Positions 18,236-27,390 of a DNA stretch of 64,000 nt are shown here, one piece after another. The stretch is taken from contig NZ_JAUKFY010000005.1 of NCBI RefSeq assembly GCF_030489605.1, forward strand, positions 62,001 to 126,000, in the 5' to 3' direction. The stretch's first letter is position 1; every line of letters starts with the position of its first letter. Below the pieces are notes generated by a model, which worked only from the letters and a program-made list of their open reading frames with translations, had not been told where the DNA came from and did not search any database. The translations under genes and the position numbers were made by a program. The DNA is from Brevibacillus laterosporus (GTDB lineage Bacteria; Bacillota; Bacilli; Brevibacillales; Brevibacillaceae).

Positions 18236-18889
18236 ATGATAAAAGCGCTAGTATTTGATTTTGACGGAACCATCTTGGATACGGAGTGGACATTATATCA
18301 ATCATTTAAGGAAATCTATGATTCTTATGGTGTAATACTTCCTGTTGATCTATGGTCACAAGGGGTGGGGAGCGAGCTTGTATTTGATCCTTTTGCTCAT
18401 TTGGAAGAGCTGATTCAAGCGCCGATTGACCGAGTTGCAACAGAAGATAAGTGGTTAAATCGTCACAGAGAATTGTTGCAGACAGCAGATTTGCGCCCAG
18501 GTGTACGGGATTATTTAGAAGCAGCGCGTTCTCTAGGGTTAAAAATTGGTCTTGCCTCTAGCTCCCCTCGCTCTTGGGTAGACCCTCATCTAAAGAAATA
18601 TGGTATACGTGACTATTTTTCTTGTGTTTTAACCAAGGATGATGTGCTGCAAGTCAAACCTGACCCAGAGCTTTACACAAAAACGCTCGAATGCCTTGGA
18701 GTAAGACCGTATGAAGCAATTGCTGTGGAGGATTCAGTCACTGGGGCAAAAGCTGCCAAAGCGGCTGGAATGTACTGTATTATTACACCGCATGAGCTAT
18801 CTCGTAAGCATTTTTTTGCAGAATATGATGTGCGGATGGAATCTCTTGCGGAGAGACAGTTGGAGCAGGTGTTAGAAGATTTTAAATAA
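18236..18889 (+). CDS. HAD-superfamily hydrolase, YhcW/beta-phosphoglucomutase-like
   Basis: 217 residues. Motif I DFDGTILDTE (nucleophile Asp8), motif II LASSSP, motif III KPDPELY with Lys, and motif IV VEDSVTGAKAA. The helical cap between residues ~15 and 85 identifies subfamily I. It most resembles B. subtilis YhcW. Likely a small-molecule phosphatase or mutase; the substrate is not evident. GGAGG precedes ATG 18236. Confidence 0.88.
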   Translation: MIKALVFDFDGTILDTEWTLYQSFKEIYDSYGVILPVDLWSQGVGSELVFDPFAHLEELIQAPIDRVATEDKWLNRHRELLQTADLRPGVRDYLEAARSLGLKIGLASSSPRSWVDPHLKKYGIRDYFSCVLTKDDVLQVKPDPELYTKTLECLGVRPYEAIAVEDSVTGAKAAKAAGMYCIITPHELSRKHFFAEYDVRMESLAERQLEQVLEDFK

Positions 18890-18945
18890 CGTTCTTTTAA
18901 AGAAATCGATTTTTCCTATAAGCGTGCGCTATTAAAATTCCATAC

Positions 18946-19004
18946 AAAAACCCTTCTGATGCCCAGCCCTATTTTTAAGACGGGACTAGCAGAAGGGTTT
19001 TGAT
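18946..19004 (+). terminator. Terminator of the HAD gene
   Basis: AAAACCCTTCTG (18947-18958) pairs with CAGAAGGGTTTT (18990-19001), with an inner CCCAGCCC / GGGACT hairpin. Confidence 0.85.
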
Positions 19005-19087
19005 TTGTAATCTACATCGTTGTTTTATCTTACGAACAAATGTAATTTTACTGAGCTTCTTACAAGAAGCTGCTCTTGTTCATTCTG

Positions 19088-19324
19088 TTATTGACGTTTA
19101 CCAAGGAAGACAACATCGTCATCATCTGAGATGGAATGTTCGCGAGGCTTGTTCTGAAAAGGCCTATTTTTATGTGAAACGGTACTGGTAAAAACATGAG
19201 GGCCATTGCCATTTTTCAGTCCTTGGATAAACCGACTAGCTTTCCCTGCTATAACAAGCGCCACTACGGCAATCAATACAATTGGAATGAAAGCTAACAT
19301 CGCTAAAATGAGTAAAAATTTCAT
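19088..19324 (-). CDS. Small membrane protein with an acidic tail
   Basis: 78 residues. A strongly hydrophobic N-terminal helix (1-26) is followed by a basic segment and then an acidic patch SDDDDVV near the C-terminus. ATG 19324 has GGGGAGA upstream. It follows the DUF2621 gene by about 56 bp on the same strand and is probably in the same operon. Function unknown. Confidence 0.7.
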   Translation of the reverse strand: MKFLLILAMLAFIPIVLIAVVALVIAGKASRFIQGLKNGNGPHVFTSTVSHKNRPFQNKPREHSISDDDDVVFLGKRQ

Positions 19325-19380
19325 CTTGGTCTCCCCTTTAAGCCGGTTAGTAATATATACGAAATAGGAGCAGGGAAGTT

Positions 19381-19809
19381 TCAGGCTTGTAAATATTTTT
19401 GAAAAGGTGTAAAGTCAATTTCTTTTTCTTTTAAATGGGCAATCAAAAATTTATGGTCACGTTTTGGCGTTGCGATGATATATCCGCGAATGATTAGCTC
19501 TGTTGTCATATGTTCAGCTTTTTCATCCAGTGCCAGCTGTCCAATTTTCGCAGCAATGGTACGTCTTGCAACGGGACGGAACAATTCAGGCACAGGGCTT
19601 ACCAGTTCGTTTAATAGCTGAAGGCTGTCGTCATCCCACATATGTCTGGTCTGATCAATAAAGTGATCTTGCCAATCTAATTCCGATTTGCCATCTTGCT
19701 TAGGCATTGATTTTAGGAATTTTCGGAACATAAAATAGCCACCAATGGCAAACAGACCAACCAGCACAATAGTCCAACCGACAATAAACCAGGAAAACAA
19801 TCCGTTCAC
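19381..19809 (-). CDS. yneK: DUF2621 (YneK-like) membrane protein
   Basis: 142 residues. One N-terminal transmembrane helix (7-29) is followed by a conserved cytoplasmic domain (DWQDHFIDQTRHMWDDD, PVPELFRPVARRTIAAKIG) characteristic of DUF2621/YneK. GTG 19809 follows GAGGTG. The family is restricted to Bacillales-type organisms and has no known function. First gene of a probable two-gene unit. Confidence 0.75.
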   Translation of the reverse strand: MNGLFSWFIVGWTIVLVGLFAIGGYFMFRKFLKSMPKQDGKSELDWQDHFIDQTRHMWDDDSLQLLNELVSPVPELFRPVARRTIAAKIGQLALDEKAEHMTTELIIRGYIIATPKRDHKFLIAHLKEKEIDFTPFQKYLQA

Positions 19810-20045
19810 AAGCTACACCTCGTTATCGTTATGCTTTTTACTATCCGTAATTTAACTATCGAACTAATATTTTCATTGTACAACAAATATTCCGTTTTTT
19901 TAAGAGGAGGAATAGGCCGAAGCTACCCAAACTCACACCGATTACCTATACTGAATTGCCTAATCAGGGATTTTCTCTTTCCAATTCTACACGAAATGAG
20001 TAAGATAGATAGTACAATAGCTGTTGGAAAAGGGGGCTCGTGCCT

Positions 20046-20417
20046 ATGTTTACACTTGGACAACGGGTAATTATCACAGCAGATTCCTTTGAACAATCGT
20101 TGCCAATCGGAGAACATGCCTATCTTATTGGCCGCGATCGCAACCCGGATTCGGCTTTTGACTGGTTGATTCGTGTCCCAAAATATGATCGGCATTTTCC
20201 TGTAACGGATAAAGATATTGCTTTAGAAGAGACCATTTGGGCAGAAGCAGCTGAGCGAGCGCAGCAAGAAGCTTTGCTTGACTTTGCCTTGGCTACCAAA
20301 AATGAAGCTTTGTTTCGAAAAGTGGTAGGTCTTGCTGACGAAGAGCCTGAACAAGGTGCGACAAAGGAATCACCTGAGGAATTTATTCGTAAGGTAAATA
20401 TGAAAGCTTGGATATAG
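20046..20417 (+). CDS. Conserved hypothetical protein
   Basis: About 123 residues. AAAGGGGG precedes two candidate starts, GTG 20040 and ATG 20046; spacing favours the ATG. The N-terminal half is beta-rich (GQRVIITADSFEQSLPIGEHAYLIGRDRN) and suggests a small barrel or SH3-like domain. The C-terminal half is helical and acidic. I do not recognise the family. Confidence 0.65.
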   Translation: MFTLGQRVIITADSFEQSLPIGEHAYLIGRDRNPDSAFDWLIRVPKYDRHFPVTDKDIALEETIWAEAAERAQQEALLDFALATKNEALFRKVVGLADEEPEQGATKESPEEFIRKVNMKAWI

Positions 20418-20428
20418 GTAACGATCGG

Positions 20429-20485
20429 AATGATTTCCCCGTAGGGCCAAATGAAAAGGAGGCTTGGGGAGATCATTTTGTATTT
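20429..20485 (+). terminator. Terminator downstream of the hypothetical gene
   Basis: AATGATTTCCCC pairs with GGGGAGATCATT (one mismatch) and a TTGTATTTT tail follows; the loop is long (25 nt). Confidence 0.55.
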
Positions 20486-20605
20486 TCTCTGCCTTCATTG
20501 CAGGAATTGCAGGGTGATAACAAGAAGTCTGTTAGAGAAGAGATCGATTTTTTAAAAACTAGGTGACGAAGCTTATATCGCCATGGAAAGAGAGGCCTTT
20601 TAGCC

Positions 20606-21556
20606 ATGTCAGATTTTATCGAATTTCAAAATGAAGATGGACAGAGTATGCAGTTATCCCGTGAGGATTTTCAAAATACAATAATTCCAAAGTATATGGA
20701 GCTTTACTGGAATGATAATGAAAAATTGCGAGAGTTCGCTATGGAGCTGGTGCGTCAGGAATTTCCAGAGCAGGCTTCCAAAGCAGCGGATCGCTTATTG
20801 GAATTATACGGTCCAATTGAACCAGCAATGATATTCCGTTCCATTGTACATATGCAATTAGGGGAATTTCCACAGGCTCAGAAGCTATTGCACGAAACGA
20901 TTGATCAATACCCGGAATCAGCTACCGCTCATCTTAATCTGGCACGTCTGTATGCTCATGGAGGCGAGGAGCATACAGCAGGCTTACTGCTGCAAAAGTC
21001 ATTGCTTATTGATCCAAACCAAGACAATGCATTGGAATGGCTGACCACTTCCTTTATGGAAGCAGGTAAGAAAGAGGAGCTATATCAATATTTAACCGAG
21101 CTTGGCAATCGCGAAGGTGCATGGCGCCCGCATTATGTGTTAGCCCTAGTCGCTTTAAAGGAAGGCGACCTGTTGACTGCTATGAATATGTTTAAAGAAA
21201 CACTCGAGAAAGTAAACGGTCATGAAGAAATTGTCATGAACGTGACAGGGGAACTTGGACAAGCAGGGTATGTTTATCAGCTTATCCAGATAAGCGAGCA
21301 ATATTGGAAACCAAGCTTTGAACGACCTTATGCAGGCTTTAACTATATCAATGCGCTGTTACAAACAGATGAGACAAAAAAAGCGATTGATGTCTTAAAA
21401 GAATTAGTAGAACATACGCGTGAAGAATTTAAGCCAGCGGTACAAGAGTATGTGGACAAATTGCCACAGGAACTTCTGGAAGCACACCAAGCAGATGAGA
21501 AAAATCCAGTAACCACCAATGGAGAAACGAAGAAGCCTTGGTGGAAAATTTGGTAG
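20606..21556 (+). CDS. TPR-repeat protein
   Basis: 316 residues, no signal peptide. Helical repeats from about residue 60 to 290 match TPR spacing (for example PESATAHLNLARLYAHGGEE and KEGDLLTAMNMFKETLEKV). The C-terminus ends KKPWWKIW, a Trp-rich basic tail. Cytoplasmic scaffold of unknown partner. It starts 50 bp beyond a short AT-rich stretch and has its own terminator. Confidence 0.8.
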   Translation: MSDFIEFQNEDGQSMQLSREDFQNTIIPKYMELYWNDNEKLREFAMELVRQEFPEQASKAADRLLELYGPIEPAMIFRSIVHMQLGEFPQAQKLLHETIDQYPESATAHLNLARLYAHGGEEHTAGLLLQKSLLIDPNQDNALEWLTTSFMEAGKKEELYQYLTELGNREGAWRPHYVLALVALKEGDLLTAMNMFKETLEKVNGHEEIVMNVTGELGQAGYVYQLIQISEQYWKPSFERPYAGFNYINALLQTDETKKAIDVLKELVEHTREEFKPAVQEYVDKLPQELLEAHQADEKNPVTTNGETKKPWWKIW

Positions 21557-21584
21557 TTAGCAAGAGACGCTTATAAAAAAAGAG

Positions 21585-21630
21585 ACAAGGCGCTATTTTC
21601 CTTTTAGGAAGAAGGGGGCCTTGTTTTTTG
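21585..21630 (+). terminator. Terminator of the TPR gene
   Basis: ACAAGGC / GCCTTGT with additional C-G pairing inside and a T6 tail. Confidence 0.75.
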
Positions 21631-21718
21631 TTTGTAATGGTATTCGGAGTATAACAGTTTGCTGATGATACCCTCTAGAAACCTGAACAAAAAGGTGATA
21701 AAATGCAATTATATATTT

Positions 21719-21737
21719 GATAATGATTATCATTTCT
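21719..21737. promoter_or_regulatory. Fur box upstream of the nitroreductase gene
   Basis: GATAATGATTATCATTTCT matches the 19-bp Fur consensus at 16 positions, the first 16 consecutively. It lies 140 bp before the nitroreductase ATG, with no other gene in between, so iron-dependent repression of that gene is the simplest reading. Confidence 0.75.
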
Positions 21738-21876
21738 AATTGTGGACATATCTTTCGTGAAATGGACCTGCAAATGTAGATATAACTGTTAACGAAAAAG
21801 CTGCCTGTTATAACGATACAGATATAAAACTTCACAATACCATCAGATCAATAAACCATCGGGGAGGAACATACTC

Positions 21877-22479
21877 ATGACAAAAGCAATGCAGACGTTG
21901 GCAACACTAATTACGTCCAGAAGAACTGTACGACAAACCGAAAACACTCCAATTCCGCTGGAGATGATCCATAAAATTTTAGAGCAGGCAGCATATGCAC
22001 CTTTTCATAGCGAAGTAGAGCCTTGGGCAGTCAAAATGGCTTCAACTGAGCAAGAAAAAAAGTTTTTTTTCCAATGTGTCTTCAATAGCTACGAACGAAT
22101 TGGGATTTTTGAATCTCATACGGATGAGAAAAAAGAAAAGGTGAGAGAGGCATATCGAGAATACTTTGAAAGTACACCGATTTCGATGCTGATAGCAACA
22201 GATGTATTTGATAATGAGAAAAAGGATTTTGAAGCAGTTGGGGCTACGTGTGCATTTATTCAAAACATTCAGTTGCTATGCTGGGAGCAGAACATTGGGG
22301 CTGTATGGCGGACCAATCCTTATATTTTTGACGCAGAATTTACAAAGGAAATCGGGTTCCGTTCCAACCAAAAAATTGTAGGTTCTCTTCATTTAGGCTA
22401 TCCACAGCAGGTACCTAAAGCCAAAGAACGCCGATCATTAGATCAATGGGTATCGAGTATTCAAGTAGGGGCGAAATAA
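21877..22479 (+). CDS. Nitroreductase-family FMN oxidoreductase
   Basis: 200 residues. An N-terminal SRRTVRQTENTPIP segment binds FMN phosphate. The central CAFIQNIQLLCWEQNIGAVWRTNP helix and the C-terminal LHLGYP strand are typical of the family. It probably forms a homodimer and uses NAD(P)H; the substrate is unknown. GGGAGG precedes ATG 21877. The upstream Fur box suggests expression under iron limitation. Confidence 0.82.
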   Translation: MTKAMQTLATLITSRRTVRQTENTPIPLEMIHKILEQAAYAPFHSEVEPWAVKMASTEQEKKFFFQCVFNSYERIGIFESHTDEKKEKVREAYREYFESTPISMLIATDVFDNEKKDFEAVGATCAFIQNIQLLCWEQNIGAVWRTNPYIFDAEFTKEIGFRSNQKIVGSLHLGYPQQVPKAKERRSLDQWVSSIQVGAK

Positions 22480-22501
22480 GAGGCCAGACGATCGCAATAT
22501 C

Positions 22502-22545
22502 AACATTCCATGAACCACCAGCGTGTGGCGATGGAATGTTTTTTT
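22502..22545 (+). terminator. Terminator of the nitroreductase gene
   Basis: AACATTCCAT / ATGGAATGTT with an inner CCAC/GTGG pair, followed by T7. Confidence 0.9.
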
Positions 22546-22585
22546 GTAAAGGGAAGATAAAAGATATAAGTAGATTTGCATAAGC

Positions 22586-22614
22586 TTGTGATTTGAAATA
22601 GAGCAGGGTATACT
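22586..22614 (+). promoter_or_regulatory. Promoter of the marR-MFS operon
   Basis: TTGTGA (22586-22591) and TATACT (22609-22614) with 17-bp spacing, 52 bp before the GTG of marR. Confidence 0.75.
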
Positions 22615-22617
22615 TAA

Positions 22618-22637
22618 TTTGTTTCCTAGGAAACAAA
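22618..22637. promoter_or_regulatory. MarR-type operator, 20-bp perfect palindrome
   Basis: TTTGTTTCCTAGGAAACAAA is a perfect inverted repeat centred on the predicted transcription start, between the -10 hexamer and the marR ribosome site. Its position fits autorepression by the adjacent MarR protein. Confidence 0.75.
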
Positions 22638-22665
22638 AATAAAGAAGAAAAGGAGAAGGAAATAC

Positions 22666-23142
22666 GTGATTACACAACAAATTGTCGGGAAGCTGCAAAA
22701 GCTACTGCACCAACATGAGGAAAACCTGAAGCAAAGACAGACAGGCTTATTGAACTCGATTCGAGATTTAGACAGGCTGACAGGAGAGCTGACTTTATCT
22801 GAACTGCATGTAATCGCTTGTATAGGAAAACATGGCCAAGTAAATGTAACAGCAATTTCACAAGAGATGGATATGACTCGTGGAGCGATTTCTAAGATTA
22901 GTACGAAGCTTTTGCAAAGAGGTTATCTAGTAAAAAAACAAAGAGCTGATAATCAAAAAGAGGTTCATTTTCAGTTAACACCGATGGGTGATGAAATTTT
23001 TCGTTTACATGAGGAGCTACATGAACAGGCAGAGAGGAGAATCGAGAGGTTTTTACAAAAGTACTCCAGCTCTGAACTTGCTTTTATTGATCGATTGCTA
23101 AGCGATGCCATTGCTGAACATAAAAACAAGCAGGCAGAATAG
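22666..23142 (+). CDS. MarR-family transcriptional regulator
   Basis: 158 residues from GTG 22666, with GGAGAAGG upstream. The winged helix-turn-helix core is LTLSELHVIACIGKHG, TAISQEMDMTRGAISKISTKLLQRGYL and the DNRKEV-like wing (DNQKEVHFQLT), closed by dimerisation helices. It sits directly ahead of an MFS transporter gene and behind a palindromic operator. It therefore probably represses both genes until an inducer, likely the transported compound, binds. Confidence 0.92.
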   Translation: MITQQIVGKLQKLLHQHEENLKQRQTGLLNSIRDLDRLTGELTLSELHVIACIGKHGQVNVTAISQEMDMTRGAISKISTKLLQRGYLVKKQRADNQKEVHFQLTPMGDEIFRLHEELHEQAERRIERFLQKYSSSELAFIDRLLSDAIAEHKNKQAE

Positions 23143-23167
23143 GGAATTGGTTAGGAGGAAAGAGAGA

Positions 23168-24349
23168 ATGAAAACAAAAGTGATATTGTATACATTAGCC
23201 ATCAGCGCGTTAGTAGGATCGCTGTCTCAAAACATCTACACGCCGATCTTACAGCAAATGCAGGAGCAATTACATACATCACCGTACCTAATCAATCTAA
23301 GTATTTCTGTGTTTACCATCGCTCTAGCTGTAATGCAAATCGTGTATGGACCCTTTATTGATAGTATCGGACGCAGGGCTGTGTTGCTTCCTAGTCTGCT
23401 TCTCTATGTGATAGCTTCTGTGGGATGCGCCTTTGCCGAAAGCATTTTTGGGTTTTTATTTTATCGTGTATTACAAGGAATTGGAGTAGCCGCCATCCCC
23501 GTGATAGCTGCTACGGTCATTGGAGATATATTTGAAGGATCGCAAAGAGCTCAAGCTATGAGCAGCTATCAGATGCTTCTCTCCCTAGCATCAGTAATCG
23601 GGCCGTTATTAGGCGGTTTTATTGGAGGCCAGAGCGGATTTGCGGGTATTTTCTCTTTTTTAGGTGCAACCGGTCTTGTTATGTTTATCGTTAGCTTAGT
23701 CTTTGTACCAGAAACGAAGCCAACAACGGGAATCGTACGAACATTTCAACTAAAGGCTTATGGAAAAGTACTTGTTCACCCGATTGGGCGGATCGTACTT
23801 CTGCTTGGCTTTGCTCAGTTCTATTTGTTTTACAGTGTATTGGTGTTTTTACCACATGTGCTCCAGAACACATATGGGTTATCTGCCCAGCAAACAGGGC
23901 TTGCTTTTTTACCATTGTCCTTATGCTTGATGGCAGGGAGTTTTGTAAGTGGAAGATTGAAAAAAAAACAGCAGGAAAGAAGTGAACAAAAATTGGTGTT
24001 CACGTGCTTTCTACATCTGATAGCGGTTGTCATTTTTACACTGACAGCAAATATTTCTATAGGATGGCTTTTGTTTAGCTTATCTTTATACGGTTTTAGT
24101 GGCGGTTATGCCATGCCAATCCAAAGTACGCTGCTAACGGAGCTCTTTGTAGCAGAGCGAGCAACAGCGATTGGCTTCTATAATTTTATTCGTTATGTCG
24201 GCATGGCGGCAGGACCGATTATCGGTAGCTTCTTGTATCAAGGGGGACAATTTGTTTTGACATTTGGAGTGGGAGCTACAGGATTTGCGATTGTCATTTT
24301 ATTTGCGAGGAACATGATTAGAATACGTGAAAAGCAGCTTTTGCAATAG
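23168..24349 (+). CDS. MFS drug-efflux transporter (Bcr/CflA-like)
   Basis: 393 residues from ATG 23168, with TAGGAGGAAAG upstream. Twelve membrane segments, motif A GPFIDSIGRR after helix 2 and a motif C-like Gly/Pro pattern in helix 5 (SVIGPLLGGFIGG), the antiporter signature. It begins 25 bp after marR and is co-transcribed with it. Likely exports a toxic compound using the proton gradient. Confidence 0.9.
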   Translation: MKTKVILYTLAISALVGSLSQNIYTPILQQMQEQLHTSPYLINLSISVFTIALAVMQIVYGPFIDSIGRRAVLLPSLLLYVIASVGCAFAESIFGFLFYRVLQGIGVAAIPVIAATVIGDIFEGSQRAQAMSSYQMLLSLASVIGPLLGGFIGGQSGFAGIFSFLGATGLVMFIVSLVFVPETKPTTGIVRTFQLKAYGKVLVHPIGRIVLLLGFAQFYLFYSVLVFLPHVLQNTYGLSAQQTGLAFLPLSLCLMAGSFVSGRLKKKQQERSEQKLVFTCFLHLIAVVIFTLTANISIGWLLFSLSLYGFSGGYAMPIQSTLLTELFVAERATAIGFYNFIRYVGMAAGPIIGSFLYQGGQFVLTFGVGATGFAIVILFARNMIRIREKQLLQ

Positions 24350-24400
24350 CTGGTGCCGTTTAAAAGCTTTTTTACGCCACAAAAACATCATTAACTTAGG

Positions 24401-24435
24401 AAAGGTCATCCAAGGGACGTGGGTGGCTTTTTTTG
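24401..24435 (+). terminator. Terminator of the marR-MFS operon
   Basis: AAGGTCATCC pairs fully with GGGTGGCTTT, using G-U wobbles, and is followed by T5. Confidence 0.75.
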
Positions 24436-24552
24436 TTATCCAACAGACTGCTAAAAAACGTAACGCCATAGTAGAACATTATGTCTAAGTGCAAAAAATA
24501 GTGTAATGATTTTTTTATGCTGGATCAAATAAATGAATCAAATGAGGAGAGG

Positions 24553-25309
24553 ATGACTTAGATCGTACGCTTATTGTAGCAAGTACGTTGGCATTGATGT
24601 TATCAGCTGTATCCCCATTTTCCCCCATGCTGGTTAATGGAGCGAAGGCAGCGGAAAGCAAAACTCAGCAATCGTTAACTCTAGAGCAGGTAATTGCGGA
24701 AATCAATAACAAAACGCCAATCTCTAGCTATACGGAGGCAACATTTACGACACAGAATCGGCTTATAGCAAAGAGTCCTAGAACGGCTACAACGAATTAT
24801 AATGGTGAGACAATACAATAAATAATCAGTTGCGAATGGAAACTACGAAGGATGGTAGGACGAGCTTTTACGTTAGTAAGGGAGGGAAGTCGACTAGTTA
24901 TAAGGAAGAAAGTATGGAAGGAAATAAACAAGCTGTTATATCTTCAACAGGAATAACGGCAGCTACCGATAACAAAATTAATGCGACAAAGCAAGAATTA
25001 ACACGGCTAAAAAATGATATTCTTGCAGACGCCAGTGTTACTTTTCATATTGCGGAAGAAACGTTGCTTAACCGAGATGTCTATCATATCACTAAAAAAC
25101 AAGAGGCAGTAAGAAACAACCAGTCTCGTATTACCACTAACGAACTCTGGATCGATAAGGAAACCGGTCTAAAGCTAAAGTCTATTACGAATGCAAATAA
25201 CAAACAAATTTCCGAGTATTTTGTAACAAAGATTGATGTTCATCGGCAATTTAATGAAAAAGACTTTACTCTTGATTTACCCAAGGATGTCAAAATAATA
25301 GAAAACTAG
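24553..25309 (+). pseudogene. LolA-like secreted lipoprotein-carrier-fold gene with two frameshifts
   Basis: GAGGAGAGG precedes ATG 24553, but that frame stops after two codons. The signal peptide (LIVASTLALMLSAV) is in another frame from about 24558 onward. That frame then stops at 24821 after NYNGETIQ, and homology resumes 1 base out of register with NNQLRMETTKDGRTSFYV through to the end. The full product would be ~245 residues: signal peptide plus a LolA/RseB-like beta fold (LWIDKETGLKLKS, FTLDLPKDVKI). Family assignment is tentative; both breaks are single-base. Confidence 0.6.
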
Positions 25310-25370
25310 GTGAAAAGAAACCAGCGTTATATCCTCAAAGAATACATGAAAATATACCCCTCAGTAAAAA

Positions 25371-25405
25371 AATGACTCTGATGTTCATTCAGGGTTATTT
25401 TTTTA
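25371..25405 (+). terminator. Terminator after the LolA-like pseudogene
   Basis: AATGACTCTGA / TCAGGGTTATT, an 11-bp stem with wobbles around a short loop, then T-rich sequence. Confidence 0.7.
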
Positions 25406-25471
25406 TGCCCTACCACTTGTGAACGTTACAGTCAGAGATGCAAAAATGAAAGTTTTGATGCATTTTGATCA

Positions 25472-25500
25472 TTGTCGTATATTGACGAAATTTGTATAAT
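25472..25500 (+). promoter_or_regulatory. Promoter of the chemoreceptor gene, with a ~250-nt leader
   Basis: TTGTCG (25472-25477) and a consensus TATAAT (25495-25500) at 17 bp. The gene starts at 25758, leaving an untranslated leader of about 250 nt. The leader contains a tight hairpin at 25610-25635 (AAGCTCTT-GCC / GGC-AAGAGCTT). I do not match the leader to a known riboswitch class. Confidence 0.65.
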
Positions 25501-25757
25501 AAGCGTACCTTTTCAAACTTGTTATCTTTCAATCCAATGGTGGAAAAAAAACGTTATTAATCTGACATTTGATTGAATAACCTGGAGATGGATAATAAAT
25601 GATCTGAAAAAGCTCTTGCCAAGGCAAAAGAGCTTCTTAAGCCTTGTTCGCCATAATCAGCAAAATGAATGCTGTAGAAAAAGATTCATAGAGTGGGCAG
25701 GTTTGGTTAGGTTTGATTGCTGAGGATTCTATATAACTGTAAAAGGGGAGATGATCT

Positions 25758-27269
25758 ATGTTTTTTAAGTCAGTACAAGCTAACGAGCTTACTGCTTTCG
25801 TAGAGGAAAGCCGAAGGTTACGCAAAATGGTTGAAATGAATGACTTTTCCACTGAGTTTCAGCCGTCTACAGATAGCTCAGAAGCAAAGGAATTTGCTGA
25901 AAATCTGAATGCTATTCTAAGAACGATGCAAAGCTTTAGAGAAAATGTAGCTGTTCGGCTTGAATTAGTCACGGAAGCCATTGAAGTGGGCTTATGGGAT
26001 ATGAATGTAGTAGCAGGTGATCCTGTAAATCCTCAGAATACGTTTACCTGGACGGATGAATTCCGAAGAATGCTGGGCTATCGGGACGAAACCGATTTTC
26101 CTAACGTTCTTCATAGCTGGGCATCAAAATTGCATCCAGATGATCATGACCAGGTTCTGGAAGCTTTTGAAAAGCATCTATTGGATCACTCAGGAAAAAC
26201 TCCTTATGATGTGGAGTATCGTTTATTATTAAAAACCGGCGAATATCGCTGGTTCCGAGCTACTGGGGCAACGGTTCGAGATGCTAATGGGATTCCTTTA
26301 CGGGTAGCGGGCGCTTTATTTGATATACATGATAAGAAAATGAAAGAACAAGAATTAGAATCCTTGGCAGAACGGTATGATCTTATCAATCGTGTTCTAG
26401 TGGAAGCTCCTTGGGATATGACCGTAGTTGAGGGCGATGTTATTAATCCAAATAATGAATTTTGGTGGTCACCTCAATTCCGCAGAGCTCTTGGATTTAA
26501 AGATGAAACCGATTTCCCAAATGTGATGAGTAGCTGGAGCAACAGACTTCACCCAGAGGATGAAAAACGGACCTTGGAAGCCTTTGCTAATCACTTGAAT
26601 GATTATAGCGGGAGAACTCCATTTGATATTGACTATCGGCTACGCTTAAAAACCGGTGAATATCGTTGGTATCATGCTAGCGGTGAAACCATTCGAAGTC
26701 GCACTGGTATTCCATTGCGTGTAGCTGGGACCATACGGGATATTACCCTTGAAAAAAACAAAGAGCAGGTCGTACGTGAAATGACCTCTCAAATGAAGCA
26801 TCTGTCAGACTCTATTAGCGATATGGTTAAAGGCGTCAATTCGATAACCAATCAAGCTCAGGAGCTTGCTGTTGCGCAGGATCAATCAACTGAAGCTGCC
26901 AATAAAGCAAAGGGCAGTGCAGATGAAACCAAAAATATTTCAAAGTTTATTAAAGAAATTGCTGAGCAGACAAATTTGTTAGGCTTAAATGCAGCCATCG
27001 AAGCAGCTCGTGCAGGTGAGCAGGGGCGCGGTTTTGGGATTGTCGCAGACGAGGTAAGAAAGCTAGCTGTACATAGCGCAAATGCCACTGTAAACATTGA
27101 AAGCAGTTTGAATGACATGAAGGAACTCATTGAAACCATTCTGTTGCATATTGGAAAAATGAACACTCTTACACAGACGCAGGCGGCCTTGACAGAGCAA
27201 GTAAACTCGTCAATGGATGAGATTAATAAAATGTCACAGTCTCTGGTGGATTTTACCAAAACATTATAG
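25758..27269 (+). CDS. Soluble chemoreceptor with two PAS domains
   Basis: 503 residues and no membrane segment. A short N-terminal region precedes two closely similar PAS_3-type domains (about 72-195 and 205-330). Both contain the [18 protein letters not shown] motif and the [16 protein letters not shown] strand, evidence of internal duplication. The C-terminus is an MCP signalling coiled coil with the hairpin tip [21 protein letters not shown], which binds CheA/CheW. The PAS domains probably sense a cytoplasmic redox or ligand signal. GGGGAGATG precedes the ATG. Confidence 0.93.
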   Translation: MFFKSVQANELTAFVEESRRLRKMVEMNDFSTEFQPSTDSSEAKEFAENLNAILRTMQSFRENVAVRLELVTEAIEVGLWDMNVVAGDPVNPQNTFTWTDEFRRMLGYRDETDFPNVLHSWASKLHPDDHDQVLEAFEKHLLDHSGKTPYDVEYRLLLKTGEYRWFRATGATVRDANGIPLRVAGALFDIHDKKMKEQELESLAERYDLINRVLVEAPWDMTVVEGDVINPNNEFWWSPQFRRALGFKDETDFPNVMSSWSNRLHPEDEKRTLEAFANHLNDYSGRTPFDIDYRLRLKTGEYRWYHASGETIRSRTGIPLRVAGTIRDITLEKNKEQVVREMTSQMKHLSDSISDMVKGVNSITNQAQELAVAQDQSTEAANKAKGSADETKNISKFIKEIAEQTNLLGLNAAIEAARAGEQGRGFGIVADEVRKLAVHSANATVNIESSLNDMKELIETILLHIGKMNTLTQTQAALTEQVNSSMDEINKMSQSLVDFTKTL

Positions 27270-27312
27270 GTTTCCATCGTAGCATGAGGCTTACCAGAAT
27301 CTATACCAGCAA

Positions 27313-27358
27313 GCAGCCGGGCATCCATTAACATGGTGGTGTCCCGGCTGTTTATTTC
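27313..27358 (+). terminator. Terminator of the chemoreceptor gene
   Basis: CAGCCGGG / CCCGGCTG plus inner pairing (ATCCA / TGGTG), followed by TTTATTTCT. Confidence 0.85.
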
Positions 27359-27390
27359 TATGCAGTAGGATGTACGATGAACAAAGATTT

